64,000 bases of DNA from Rhynchopus sp. YZ270_cl-10 (Eukaryota; Euglenozoa; Diplonemea; Diplonemida; Diplonemidae): positions 434,001 to 498,000 of the forward strand of contig OZ037882.1 of assembly GCA_964035575.1 (NCBI GenBank), written 5' to 3'. The notes under the pieces were generated by a model. It did not search any database and was not told the origin of the DNA. It saw nothing but the letters and a program-made list of their open reading frames with translations. A program made the position numbers and the translations under genes. This document shows, one piece after another, positions 41,586 through 52,345 of this stretch (position 1 is the first letter of the stretch; every line of letters starts with the position of its first letter).

Positions 41586-42477
41586 TGTATATACACAAAA
41601 AACCACAAACATGGTCGGGTTCGGAAAGCCACCAGCTCGGGTCACAAAGCTACATCCCTCCCCCCCTTGGCCCTCGGGCTCTGGCGGGAGGGAGGGAAAT
41701 AGCTATTTTTTTGCTCCGCAATCGTCCTGGGCTGGACGTTAAATTGCATCCGGGGGCCCTTTTGTGGCACTCCTCCTGAAACTCTATGAAGGTCTGACCT
41801 GAGGGTAAAAGGTGCTGGGTATGCTACCCTGGGTGCTGAAGGCAGGCACACAACATGTGTGGAGGGACCTGCAGAGCCCTAGCCAGTGAAGCCAAGGAGG
41901 CCCCCCTAGGAAACTAGGGAACGGATTGGAAGAGACCTCGCCGGTAGCCGGGAACCCTCCCTGGGCTAGTACAATGATGAAACTTCAATCTAAAGTCCAC
42001 ACCCATGTGGCGGCCGCTTTGGCATGCGTCTGTAAGGACAGCCTTGACTGATACTTTCTGTATTAGCACACGATTGCCTCCCTGAAGGCTACGTAGCTAC
42101 CTGAGTACAAAAATATAGTTCCCAGTGTCTTCCCTTGTCAGCAGTGCTGAATTTTTGGACAAAAAAACAAGCTGACCCCGATCTTGAAATCTGGATTCCT
42201 GGAGAGGACACTAGTTTTCCACACACAAAAACAATGGCTGCCTCACACAACACTAGGGTACTGGCTATATAAAACCCTGCACACAACCACGCGAAAAACC
42301 AAAAAAAGGGGGTTTCCCACATATTTCCCCCTTTACTGCACCCCCACCACCCCTATATACATTACTGATTGGAAATCCAAAAAAAAAAAAAAAAATTGGG
42401 ACACAGGGCTCTCAAGATCCTCCACGAAAAAAGCAGAATTTTCGAAATGAGGAGGATTCGTTTTTGCAAAAATAACC
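41586..42477. other. Repeat block of unknown origin
   Basis: 41638-41703 duplicates 40263-40410. The stretch 41710-42300 is balanced in composition and appears once in the window; it includes CGGTAGCCGGGAACCCTCCC and GGCGGCCGCTTTGGCATGCG. It encodes no credible protein and may be a non-coding RNA or transposon interior. Confidence 0.35.
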
Positions 42478-43642
42478 CAGGGGTGTCGCTAATTTTGGGG
42501 AAATTTTTGAAAAATCTGAAATCGGGGTGCAAATTTTTTTTTTTTACGTGGGGATTTTTTTTTCCATCACCAGGGGGCGAAAAAACAGTGTTTTGTGGCA
42601 TTTCCGAGCCAATCCCAGGCTGTGGTGGGGGATATACGGAAAAATGGACAAACTTTTAGTGACTTAAATTTTCACAAAATATGAACCCATACTCTTAAAC
42701 ATGGGTCATTTTCAGGTCTGAAAACCCAAATTCAGATGAAATTGTGGTGTTTTTGACACGGTACCCAACTTTTGTATTTTTCTTTTTCCCTTTTCTCTGC
42801 GTTCTTTTGATTGTGCGAGCCGATTGCTCTCCACGGTGGGGTCACATGTGTGCGCTAAAATGCGCTAAAGTACCCTTACTATGAAGTATGAGATTCTCTG
42901 GTTTTAGCAAGGAAACCCTTGCAAGCATGTTCCCAGATCACGAAAAAAGGGGAGGCGTTTTTGGGCGTTTTTGTTGGCATCGTCCGATGCGGTGCAATTG
43001 CAGAAAGTGATGGGGTTTTGGAAAAATGGACGAGTTTTCGGTATTTAAGTTTTCACCATTTTTTTTATTCCTGTGCACTTTTCGAGACTGCCGATTCTCG
43101 TAAACAAGGGTCATGTTCAAGTCTGAAAACACAGCTTCAGATGAAATTGTGGTGTTCTTGACTGAGAACGGTAGCGCCGCAGGCGCACGGTACCCAGCTT
43201 TTGTCTTTTTGTCCTTTCCTTTTTCTCTGCGTTCTTTTGATTGCGCGAGCCGATTGCTCTCCACGGTAGGGTCACATGTGTGCGCAAAAACACGCTATGG
43301 TACCTTTACTAAGGAAACCCTGGTTTGCAAAAAAAAAGGGTAAGGCAGGGTAAGGTAAATCTGGAAATCCCACCCGGAAAAAAAAAAAAAAAATCTTCGC
43401 GGGGTGAGGGCGGCACCTGGGGATTTTCCCTGACCCCCAAAAACCTCGTTTTTGGAACGTTCTGACACAACCGAGTTCACGGTGGCCTCTCACTTAAAAA
43501 AAGAACAAGTTGTTAACACATTAAACCCACCCTGTATTAGGTGCAAATTTTTTTTTTCCTACACAGATTTTACTAGGGGTGCAAATTTTTTTTTTGGTTT
43601 TGAAAAAGTCGGGACCCTGGACCCGAATTAGCGACACCCCTG
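42478..43642. mobile_element. hAT-like non-autonomous element, 1165 bp
   Basis: Identical 17-bp ends CAGGGGTGTCGCTAATT (right end inverted) are flanked by an 8-bp duplication AAATAACC (42470-42477 and 43643-43650). The interior contains the TTTCCGAGCCAATCCCAGG and TGGACAAACTTTTAGTGAC sequence shared with the 15.0-16.8 kb element, and a duplicated TTCTTTTGATTG.GCGAGCC block (about 42800-42850 and 43220-43265). No transposase. Confidence 0.88.
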
Positions 43643-43650
43643 AAATAACC

Positions 43651-44135
43651 CCCCAAAAAAAAAATTTTCCCCCGCAACAAGCGGTCGTCGCGCGCTTCGC
43701 GCGCGCCTCCCTGACAGCCACAGAGCGGAGAGGCGGGTCAATTTTGCGAGATATCAAAAAACGGAAATCTAATCCTTTCTCTTGCACCATACGCTCCACG
43801 AACCGTACAAAAACCATACGTCTTCCAGAAGCAGGGGCTGATGCAACGGCGGGCAATTTTTTTTAAAATGGCAAAAATTTTGCAGCTTTGGTCACGTTGC
43901 ATTTTTTGGCTGCAAAATACAAGGGTATCCAAAGACATTGCCAACTCTATTTTTTTGCGGAGCAAAAAAATAATATAAATGGCGCCGCAGGCGAAAAAAA
44001 AATTGGGGTACGGTGTAAAAATTCTTCCTTTTACACCAGGTTTAGACAGGAAGTAGTGCACGTTTCCACAACCACCCAAGAGGTAGTGCACATGGCGCGT
44101 TAGTCTTTTTTTTACGTGGCGTTCCCCTGTAGGCC
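43651..44135. other. Spacer before the Tc1/mariner element
   Basis: Contains a GCGCGCTTCGCGCGC palindrome (about 43690-43705) and the right hairpin end of the 39.9-44.0 kb block. An antisense frame at 43738-44172 has no recognisable product. Confidence 0.4.
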
Positions 44136-44137
44136 TA

Positions 44138-45541
44138 CAGTGTGACACAGAATTAATGGCCGATGACGACATTTTGTAAAAATTGTTATATTATTCTAAA
44201 AAATAGGCAAAATTTGACTCATTTCATTGCATTTTCAACTGGCCGTGTATGAAAAGTGTGTGTGTGGGGAAAATATTAACATGGAAATATCCCTTTTTGG
44301 TAAAAAAGGGTGTATGTGTAAAAAAAAAAAATACAGTGTAGCAGTACAAACGAGTGGGTGCACAAAAATAAATAGAGCATGCATTAGTATTTTGTGTGCA
44401 TTCCGTTGGAATTGCGAACTGCGTCTAGGCGTCGTGGCATTGGCATGATGTAACGTGCAACGAAGCTATTGTCCATCTTGGACCATTCCTTGTTGATGGC
44501 ACGTTTAAGTGCTGACACGTCTTTGGGCTCCCGTTCGTTGACTGCAGTCTGCAGCTTGGCCCACAGGTTCTCAATAGGATTGAGATCAGGGGAGTTGCCT
44601 GGCCAGTCAGCTTTAGGGAGGAACGAGAAAGGTTGGGAGGAGAGGAATGCTTGAGTAACGTTCGCAGTGTGGCAGGGTGCCTCATCCTGCTGAAACGTGT
44701 AGCTACTGTCAGGCAGGAGTTCTTTTATTTCTTTGAGCGCTTTCTGTAAGACGAGCGTACGGTACTTCTCTGCATTGAGAGCACCGTCATAGAAATAGAG
44801 CTTCGTCTTACCTCTGGTGGTGATTCCTCCCCAGACGTGAACCTTCTGCGTAGCCCTGACCTTATCAACGGTTGGGGGCGGCTCATCACCATCTGCAACC
44901 CAGACAACATCGTTCTTCTTGCTCACCCGAGAAAAAAGCCAAAAGTCTTTTTCATCGGTGAACATCACCTTTGACCAGTCGGTGTTTCGATGCGTTTCAG
45001 CAAACTCTATCCGGGCAGTGATGTTCTTTTCCGAGAGCTTTGGTTTGCTCTTCGTTTGAACGGGCTTCAGCCCCTTCTCCTTCAGGCACCTGCGGACACT
45101 CTCCCTCGAAATCTGTAGTCGCGACGCTACTTTCCTGCAAGACTGAAACCGCTTGCCCCGCATGTGTCTAACCACCCTATTCTTAACGGTGTCGGTGGTG
45201 GCCGATCTCTTGCGTCCCCTCCCTGGCTTGTCCGAAAAATTCCGCTCTCCAGCGCGGTACTCCTTCACCCACCTACCCAAACTCCTCTTCGCAACGTTCA
45301 GCAACTCCGCCACCTCATCATGGCTCTTACCGCCAACAACGACTAGCGACGCTGCCTGTAGGCGCAACCCTTCCCTCGTGGCCTCAGTGTTCACTTTACC
45401 CTTAACCATTATATTTTTGCTTTTATTGTGTTCCTGGGCGTAAATATTTTATGTTTTGGGGGTGTTTTGAATATGTCCTTGTCAAAATTTGCCGTTTTTT
45501 TATAAAATGTCTTCATCGGCCATTAATTCTGTGTCACACTG
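44138..45541 (-). mobile_element. Tc1/mariner element, DD37E type, complete
   Basis: The 1404-bp element has inverted ends of about 42 bp starting CAGTGTGACACAGAATTAAT and TA duplications at 44136-44137 and 45542-45543. It carries one intact transposase gene on the minus strand. The two ends differ at only a few positions in 42, so the copy is young and may be active. Confidence 0.95.
44384..45409 (-). CDS. Tc1/mariner transposase (DD37E)
   Basis: The protein has 341 residues from ATG at 45409. An N-terminal helix-turn-helix pair (VVVGGKSHDEVAELLNVAKR and SCRKVASRLQISRESVRRCL) flanks a GRGRKRSAT linker of GRPR type. The catalytic core has VMFTDEKDFWLFSR (first Asp), FQQDEAPCHTANV (second Asp) and SPDLNPIENLWAKLQ (Glu). 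There are 37 residues between the second Asp and the Glu, instead of the Tc1-typical 34, placing it in the DD37E group. It cuts and pastes its own element at TA sites. The gene is intact and fills most of the element. Confidence 0.95.
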   Translation of the reverse strand: MVKGKVNTEATREGLRLQAASLVVVGGKSHDEVAELLNVAKRSLGRWVKEYRAGERNFSDKPGRGRKRSATTDTVKNRVVRHMRGKRFQSCRKVASRLQISRESVRRCLKEKGLKPVQTKSKPKLSEKNITARIEFAETHRNTDWSKVMFTDEKDFWLFSRVSKKNDVVWVADGDEPPPTVDKVRATQKVHVWGGITTRGKTKLYFYDGALNAEKYRTLVLQKALKEIKELLPDSSYTFQQDEAPCHTANVTQAFLSSQPFSFLPKADWPGNSPDLNPIENLWAKLQTAVNEREPKDVSALKRAINKEWSKMDNSFVARYIMPMPRRLDAVRNSNGMHTKY

Positions 45542-45655
45542 TATACCACGGGTTCTTTTGAACCACAATTTGTTATCCTCCCCATTCGTGTAGTTTGTTG
45601 TACTCCTGTCTGAGTGTGGTGATTGTGTTGTGAAGAAGAAAATACTCATCAGGCG

Positions 45656-46355
45656 CAGAGTCCGCGGAACACCCCCGTTCACCCCGTCCCGGACGGGGGT
45701 CAATTATTTTCCAAAAACCGACCCCCGTCCCAAACCCCCGTCCAGGGACGGGGGTTTTGGATTTTTTTTTGGGGGGGAGGAGGGGCCCATATTATGGGGA
45801 ATTTTTTGAGATACCATCGAGCCGGACTCAATTGGTCAAACGTCGAAGGAAAAGGAAGCACGCAGCATGGCGAAAGGAAAAAAGTAGCGTACCGTGCGCC
45901 TGCGGCGCAAGCCTGCATCACACCATTCCCGTGACATTGTTTGCCTGTAAAAATGTACAATTTTAAGCGCATTTTTTTGAAATGTTGCGTACCGTGGCTT
46001 CGCTTGGAACCTTTGGGTGACATACCGCCGTTTCTTTTGTAAAAAAACTGAGGTTACTGATAATTCGTGCACCATGTGTGCCTGGTGCAAATATCAATAA
46101 AGTGCCGAACTCCGCCGTCGGATAACCGAGCAATTCTCACATTCCGCCGGAGGCCCCCAACTTGAGCTGGGGTGGGGACCCGGGCGCGCGAAGCGCGCCC
46201 GGGCTCGACCGAGTTTTGATCTTCTTCTTCCTGTGACTAGCTTGTCAGCGGACGGAGAAAGCTCGGGAGAGGTTTTTTTTTTTTTTGTTTTTTGGGCGGG
46301 ACGGGGGTTGGAAGGGGGTGCATAATTAATTTTCGGGGGAGGTCCGCGGGCTCTG
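45656..46355. mobile_element. hAT-like non-autonomous element, 700 bp
   Basis: The ends CAGAGTCCGCGGA and (inverted) CAGAGCCCGCGGA are flanked by an 8-bp duplication ATCAGGCG (45648-45655 and 46356-46363). CCCCCGTCC-type inverted blocks lie just inside. The cargo at 45815-46210 repeats, in the same order, the GCGCCGCAGG, GCGAAGCC and ACTTGAGCTGGG sequence of the 40.8-kb element. Confidence 0.9.
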
Positions 46356-46390
46356 ATCAGGCGGTCTTTTTTTTTTTTTTTTTTGTTTTT

Positions 46391-46445
46391 TGAAAACTTG
46401 GTTGTATTAGTGTAGCCACCCTAGAGTGTGCTCCACTAGTTTTTT
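46391..46445 (+). repeat. Interspersed family D copy
   Basis: AAACTTGGTTGTATTAGTGT, AGCCACCCTAGAGTGTGCTC and CACTAG precede a T-run. Other copies are at about 58632-58680, 59210-59265 and 59949-60010. Confidence 0.8.
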
Positions 46446-46471
46446 TTTTGTTTTTTTTTGTTTGTTTTGTT

Positions 46472-47102
46472 CAGTGCTGACGCTAAGGCCGGCTGGCCGG
46501 TCATATAAAAAATTTTTTTTTGACTTTTTTTTTTTCGGCCGAGCCCCAACCCAGCTCAAGTTGGGGGCCTCCGGCGGAATGTGAGAATTCCTCTGCAGAG
46601 TTCGGCACTTCACTGATATTTGCACCAGGCACGCGTGGGATCAGTTTACAATAAGAAACGGCGGTCATGGCACCCAAAGGTTCGTGGCGAAGCCACGGTA
46701 CGCAACATTTCAAAAAATTGCGCTTAAAATTGCACATTTTTACTAATATACTATGTCAAAGGGAAGGGTGCGTTGGCAAGCTTGCGCCGCAGGCGCACGG
46801 TACGCTACTTTTATTATTTCGCCACGCTGCCTGCTTCCTTTTCCTTCGGCATTTAACCAATTGAGTCGCGTTCTGGCTGTGACGGGGTCACTTTGTTCAT
46901 GAGGCCATTTCTGGTCACTCTCATAGGCTCGTCTGAGGTGCCAACTGGGGGGGACTTCCGACCATCCCCTACCCCACCCTGCCCACCCACCCAACACCGG
47001 TCATATATGACCGGTCATATATGACCGGCATATTTTCAGACTTTTTTTTTCCTTTTTTTTTTTGGTCATATATGACCGGCTTTTTCCTTAGCGTCAGCAC
47101 TG
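46472..47102. mobile_element. hAT-like non-autonomous element, 631 bp
   Basis: The 17-bp ends CAGTGCTGACGCTAAGG (right end inverted) are flanked by an 8-bp duplication GTTTTGTT (46464-46471 and 47103-47110). The palindrome CCGGTCATATATGACCGG sits near both ends. The cargo at 46552-46930 is the same block as in the 40.8- and 45.7-kb elements, in the opposite direction. Confidence 0.92.
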
Positions 47103-47281
47103 GTTTTGTTTGGGAAAGGAAAAATATAAAAATAACACCAAAAACCCCTCGTTCTGACTCAAAGCACCAGAGACATACACTCAACTCATAGGACGGTATT
47201 TTTTTCCCCCCACATATTGTGCAAGTAAGACCCATCGTTGTTCCCACCCTCCAGAGACAAATAACAATAACAATAACAATT

Positions 47282-47381
47282 AAATCACAAATCACAAATC
47301 ACAAATCACAAATCACAAATCACAAATCACAAATCACAAATCACAAATCACAAATCACAAATCACAAATCACAAATCACAA
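47282..47381 (+). repeat. 7-bp tandem array (AAATCAC)n
   Basis: About 14 uniform copies just 3' of the virus-like ATPase remnants. Confidence 0.95.
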
Positions 47382-47419
47382 AAAATTAAATATATTCACA
47401 ATACCCACCCCACACAAAT

Positions 47420-49840
47420 CATCAATCAAGCAGACTTGGCCTTGGCGTTCATCCCGAACATCTCCTTCACTGCTGCGATCTTCTCTTTCGCTTTTTCGTA
47501 CTCTGGCTCCGTCACGCCATGCAGGTACAGTGCGTGGGAGTAGCGGTGGATCCTCACGTCGTTCTGACCCACTTTGCGGAGCAGTGTCGATTTTGAGTTG
47601 CGGTTCATCAACTCGAGCATGATGTCGTCATCGTGCTGGTCATTAGTATAGAAACCTTTACCTCCTGTCGCAGCGATTGCTGTCAACAGCTTGATGACTT
47701 CAGGTTGTTCTCTGCAAAGTTGTTTTACAGAAGCCTGGAACCCCTTATCGATCTCTGTGCAATACATGTGTCTCATAATTGACAAACTACCCACCCCAAC
47801 AACAACATACCCGCCTTCAGCTGCTCCAAAACCTTATCCCTTGTTTCAAGGGTGGCAGACGCAACTGCGATGAGATGTGTGGTTAAAAATCATGTAGTAC
47901 AAAAAGGCAACAAAACGGTGCATACTCCAGGATTTCACAGAATTCTCTCCCTTCTCAAGCTGCAACAAGCCCTTAGTGTGTCCTCCCAACCAGTTGTGAT
48001 AGTGCTCGAGAAACGGCGGAACAAGATTCTGGGGATCCTTCACATTTAACACCTGCTTCCCAATCTCCTGGAATTCCGTCTCTGTCATTGCTTTCACTGC
48101 AAATCGTCGTAATCACCGCGGAGCTCTAGGACATGGTCCGAGATTCCTGTTTTGGAGAACTCGAGAATGGTCTTGCACTTGCGCGCCTGCGATGAAAGGC
48201 TGCTTGCCATTCCACTAACAGCCACGGCAATAGCTTGCATAGTCTTGTGCTCGAGCTTTGTATCCTTCGTGTCCAGTGTGATGTAGATGATCAGCGGGTG
48301 CTCCTTCGTCTTGTACCACCTGTTCCTGAGCCACGTCCGCCACTTCTTCTGGTTCTTGAGCCTGACATCATTGGCGTGTCCGATGAAGTTGTCAAAGGAA
48401 GGCGCTATTGATTTTCACGAAGATCACACCGTCCTCATACTCCTTTTTGAGCAGATTATGCATCATTGTGGTTTTGCCTGAGCCGCTCTCACCCATCAAC
48501 ATGAAGAATCCATTACCGTGGTAGATGTTTTCGTGCAGGTCCGCCTTCAGTTTATCATCTTGCTCTCTCTCGATGTATGTCATGCCTTCCGGCAGTTCGG
48601 GGTCGTACTTCGCTGTGACAATCGTCTTCAGCATGTTGTCGAGAGCGTATTGGGTCTCTGGACCGTAGTTTGCGTTCCAAAAGAAAGTTACACCTCCTGA
48701 GCCGAGGAGAGCCACTATCACTGTCTTGAGAAAAGGGGTCAATTCCTTGCCCTCTCGTTTGGCTGGGGAGCTGCACATTCGGACAGCCTTCCACATTTTG
48801 TTGTATTTTGTCATTTGTGTAGTTTCCCTGTTGGTGTGTGGCTGTGTAAGTGTGCGGTTCGTGAAGATTGTGCAAGAGACTGGGGAGGAGTGTGGATAGT
48901 CCATTGTGATGTGGTGTGAAATACGTGGGTGTGGCGGGGACGCGAACAAAAAGAGTGGGTACGGTGTGGAATGGGCTTTTCTTATCTCCTTCCTCAACAT
49001 CAGCAACGTGCCCCTCACCGCGTTCATATCATGCGCAACACATTTGCTTCTACAACACATCACAGTCACTATCTTGCTCCCCACACTTCCACTCGAACTC
49101 ACATCTCTTGTCTTGATTGGAGGTACAGTAGTGTTCTTCGGGGTTGTTGTTTTGTCAGACACTTTTTCTCTTATCATCCTGGAAATACAATCTCATCAAA
49201 GTTCCTTCGATACTTCAGTTCAGGAACAACAGGCTGGTTGTCGATCATGACGAAGTTGTACCGGGGAAGACCTTCAAACATACTGTTGAACTCATCAGGC
49301 TCAAGGTCGCTGCATGAAGTCGCTATCATACGTCTCTCCTTCTTGTTGAGGTTGAACAGCAGGAAGCAGCTACAGTTCTGTCGTATCACCTTTGGGGTGT
49401 CAAAGAAGCTCTGGCTCAAGTAGATTGATGAGATGTTGCGATGACGTCCATGTACGTACAGGTTGATGAACTCTCTCTGGTTCTTCTCCAGCACAACGTC
49501 GTCTAAGATCACAAGGTTCTTCTGCTTAGCGTCAAGGTCCTCCACATCGAACTCACCCACACTGTCGAAGAACTCTGCTGTTGGCTTCAAGGCTTCTAAG
49601 GTCTCGTCAATCTTCTCCTCACTCACCTTCTTCTTCTTCAGCTCCCGTTCCAGCTCACTTCGTATCTTCTCGTCAATGCCTGCAGAGTTCGGTAATGGTG
49701 CAATCTTTAGCGCGGTCCATGCCGTGGGTAGTAAAACCTTTCATTCCTGTCACAGCAATCTCTGCCAAAAGCAGTTCTGCCTTTTTTCCTCTCTCAAGTA
49801 GAGCACTATCATTCTTGAAGCGGTCATTAATCCCTGTGTG
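47420..49840 (-). mobile_element. Broken virus-like ATPase block (Polinton/virophage-type packaging ATPase relic)
   Basis: Minus-strand coding remnants cover about 2.4 kb. The piece at 49174-49626 matches the C-terminal half of an A32-like FtsK/HerA-type DNA-packaging ATPase of Polintons, polinton-like viruses and virophages: NLVILDDVVLEKNQREFINL, the GRHRNISSIYLSQSFFDTPK stretch and a following sensor-like strand. A second ATPase piece (about 48392-48850) has a hydrophobic segment and a P-loop GESGSGKTTMMHNLL; its family is unknown. The piece at 47426-47794 and that near 49.7 kb share a KGF.T...D motif, suggesting related domains. The block is broken in several places and looks like a fossil. 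No capsid, protease, polymerase or integrase gene was recognised nearby, so only a fragment remains. Confidence 0.65.
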
Positions 49841-50016
49841 GTAGGTGTGTTTTGTAGGTCATAAAATTTTGTTTGAATATAAACTACTTCACAAGGAAGT
49901 AGCCACGGGTTTTTTCGCAGTATCCGCAATGTAAAACGCAACGAGAGAAAACAACTAAGGATGTGGCAGGATCCTTGTTCTCTTTTATTTTTGTGGGTAA
50001 ACACCCGCGTATTATT
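49841..50016. other. Spacer next to the ATPase relic
   Basis: AT-rich; CTACTTCACAAGGAAGTAG (49888-49906) is a short palindrome. No gene. Confidence 0.4.
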
Positions 50017-50250
50017 CTGGTGTGGCGCCTTAACCGATTCCCCGTGGTTCTACCGTGTTTCTACCAGTTGTCGCTCCGTAAAGGGGGGTTCCAGATGTTG
50101 GAAAATTTTCTTTTTTTTTTTCGCTGGTGGAGGTACCCTAAATTGGTCAAAAATGGTAAAAATGGTAGGAATTTTGGGGGCTTTTTTAGGGAAAAAATAG
50201 TGAGGGGAGTTGGGTCCAGTCATAGGAAGTGTAGAGAATTTTTGAAAAAT
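50017..50250 (+). repeat. Modules P and Q joined
   Basis: Module P (50017-50130: CTGGTGTGGCGCCTTAACCG ... CCGTAAAGGGG ... TTTCGCTGGTG) is followed directly by module Q (50131-50250). P recurs at 51768-51880 joined to module R, and Q recurs at 37758 after R. Confidence 0.85.
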
Positions 50251-51160
50251 TCTTCCATTGGAATAAGGGTTTGCGGGCCTTGCCCTCTGAGGTGTTAGAA
50301 GGTTTGCAGGTTTGCAGGTTTAAGGAGGCGAATCTGTGTGGATGAGGGTTGAGGGTGCTTAGATGGGGTATGATACTGAGGTGCTTAAATGGTGGTTTTG
50401 TAGGTTACATAGTCACGAGACTGCCCTTGTATTAAAAGGGGGAAGAGGGGAGATGATAGGGGACAAGGCTACCAATCCGACTTAAACCGACTCAGTAGGG
50501 TCAGGTCGGACCGACCCAAACCTACCCAGCAAAAAGGTCAAAAAATAGATGTCAATTTTGAGACACTTTTTTTCCACTTTTTTCCTTAGGGATTTTTCCA
50601 GGTACTTAGCGAAGCGTTAGGGCGACTTAAGTCCCTTGGCCCCAGCGCCCTATGGGGCGCCTCCTCGTCGGGCCGTTAGGGCCCTCCGGTGGCCAGGTTC
50701 TTTCTCTGGGCTTAGAGGCTCGAAGTTCCCCGTCAGATTGGAGCTGGTGTGCTTTATGAGGCTCGCTCGTCTAGATTGAGGCTCGCTCGTCCGCCTTCGG
50801 CTAGACCCTCCGCCTTTGGGTGGGCTCGTGTATCTTCGTTATGTACGTACGGGTTCGATACTCTGGTTGGAGTGTGACAGCACGTCATTTCTTGAGCACG
50901 TTGGTAACACACGAAGTGCAATGGCGATAATGGAAAGATAGATGCCGGCATTGGTGAATTTCTGGAGTTCTGCACAGGAAGCTAGCATGACGTAGAATCA
51001 CTGTGTGAACAAAATGACCGTATTTTGCTTGAAAATTTGACTTGAAAATTTTTTTCATAATTTGTACCGTTTTGGGCCAATGTAATTGTGCTGTAATTGT
51101 GGTGCAATTGTGGCGTAATTGTGCTCAGTTCTGGTCAGTTCTGCTCGGTTGTGCGTAAGT
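50251..51160. other. Spacer between modules, no gene
   Basis: Includes short direct repeats (GTTTGCAG, 50296-50320), a GGCTCGCTCGTC pair (50760-50792) and a GC-rich patch 50615-50850. Nothing protein-like was recognised. Confidence 0.4.
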
Positions 51161-51640
51161 GTACGTAAGTGTACGTAAGTGTACGTAAGTGTACGTAAGT
51201 GTACGTAAGTGTACGTAAGTGTACGTAAGTGTACGTAAGTGTACGTAAGTGTACGTAAGTGTACGTAAGTGTACGTAAGTGTACGTAAGTGTACGTAAGT
51301 GTACGTAAGTGTACGTAAGTGTACGTAAGTGTACGTAAGTGTACGTAAGTGTACGTAAGTGTACGTAAGTGTACGTAAGTGTACGTAAGTGTACGTAAGT
51401 GTACGTAAGTGTACGTAAGTGTACGTAAGTGTACGTAAGTGTACGTAAGTGTACGTAAGTGTACGTAAGTGTACGTAAGTGTACGTAAGTGTACGTAAGT
51501 GTACGTAAGTGTACGTAAGTGTACGTAAGTGTACGTAAGTGTACGTAAGTGTACGTAAGTGTACGTAAGTGTACGTAAGTGTACGTAAGTGTACGTAAGT
51601 GTACGTAAGTGTACGTAAGTGTACGTAAGTGTACGTAAGT
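51161..51640 (+). repeat. 10-bp tandem array (GTACGTAAGT)n, 480 bp
   Basis: 48 uniform copies follow one variant copy (GTGCGTAAGT). All minus-strand frames are open and give threonine/tyrosine-rich polymers, which should not be annotated. Confidence 0.98.
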
Positions 51641-51767
51641 GTGGGTACGTTTGTGTAAGCGTGCAAAAACGGATTTTTTTGTTTTCTGCATGTTTCTCCT
51701 GCTCTCTTATCTTAAATTTAGTGCCCAATAATGCTGAAGGTCGGCCAACAAGACTTTGATAACATTT

Positions 51768-52345
51768 CTGGTGTGGCGCCTTAACCGATTCCCCGTGTTT
51801 CTACCGTGTTTCTACCAGTTATCGCTCCGTAAAGGGGGGGTATAGATGTTGGAAAAATTTCGTTTTTTTTCGCTGGTGAGCTTTTATGGAATGAAGGTTA
51901 TATTTCTTTTTTATTTTTGTTTCGTTCATTGCTCCGATGTACACCCGTGGATACAGAGTCCCCTTCGACTCTTTACTTTGTTGTCTATATCACAAAACAT
52001 TCGCCGGACAGCACACACCTCCAAAAAAATACTAAGCTGAAAGAACACCACACACCTGGCACACCTGGAGGATGCAAGACCCACATATACATATTAGGGC
52101 CATATTCTGCGCAAGAATTACCCTTATCAAAAACACACATATCTGTTATCACCTATCGTCGTGCTGGAACACGCTGGGTTTGAAGAAACCAATTTCATGT
52201 ACTTTCAAATCAAAGAACAGAAAGAAACCTTGAAAGATGTATTTCACACATACACATCTTCTCAAAGAATGATTTGAGATACAAAAAAAAGCTCTCTCAT
52301 GAACAGTGTGTCTAAAAGAAGACAGAAGAAAGGGTTTTTTGTAAG
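51768..52345 (+). repeat. Modules P and R joined
   Basis: Module P (51768-51880) is linked by a few bases to module R copy 2 (51893-52345), which is almost identical to 37280-37735. Confidence 0.88.

Larger units (their letters stand above)
39898..44042. repeat. 4.1-kb block bounded by inverted hairpin ends
   Basis: 39898-39962 (GGTGTAAAAAG ... TTTTTACACCGTACC ... TTTTTTTCGCCTGCGGCGCC) is inverted at 43980-44042. Each end also folds on itself (GGTGTAAAA / TTTTACACC). Two hAT-like elements and duplicated GC-rich blocks lie between. It may be one large composite element with no recognised transposase, or chance inversion of a repeat. Confidence 0.5.

Noticed and set aside
50780-50870. Possible tRNA because of GGGTTCGATACTC
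   Set aside because: No cloverleaf could be drawn around it.
51055-51728. About 200-codon Thr/Tyr/Val/His/Leu/Arg repeat proteins on the minus strand
   Set aside because: Three overlapping frames of the 10-bp array; artefact of the unit.
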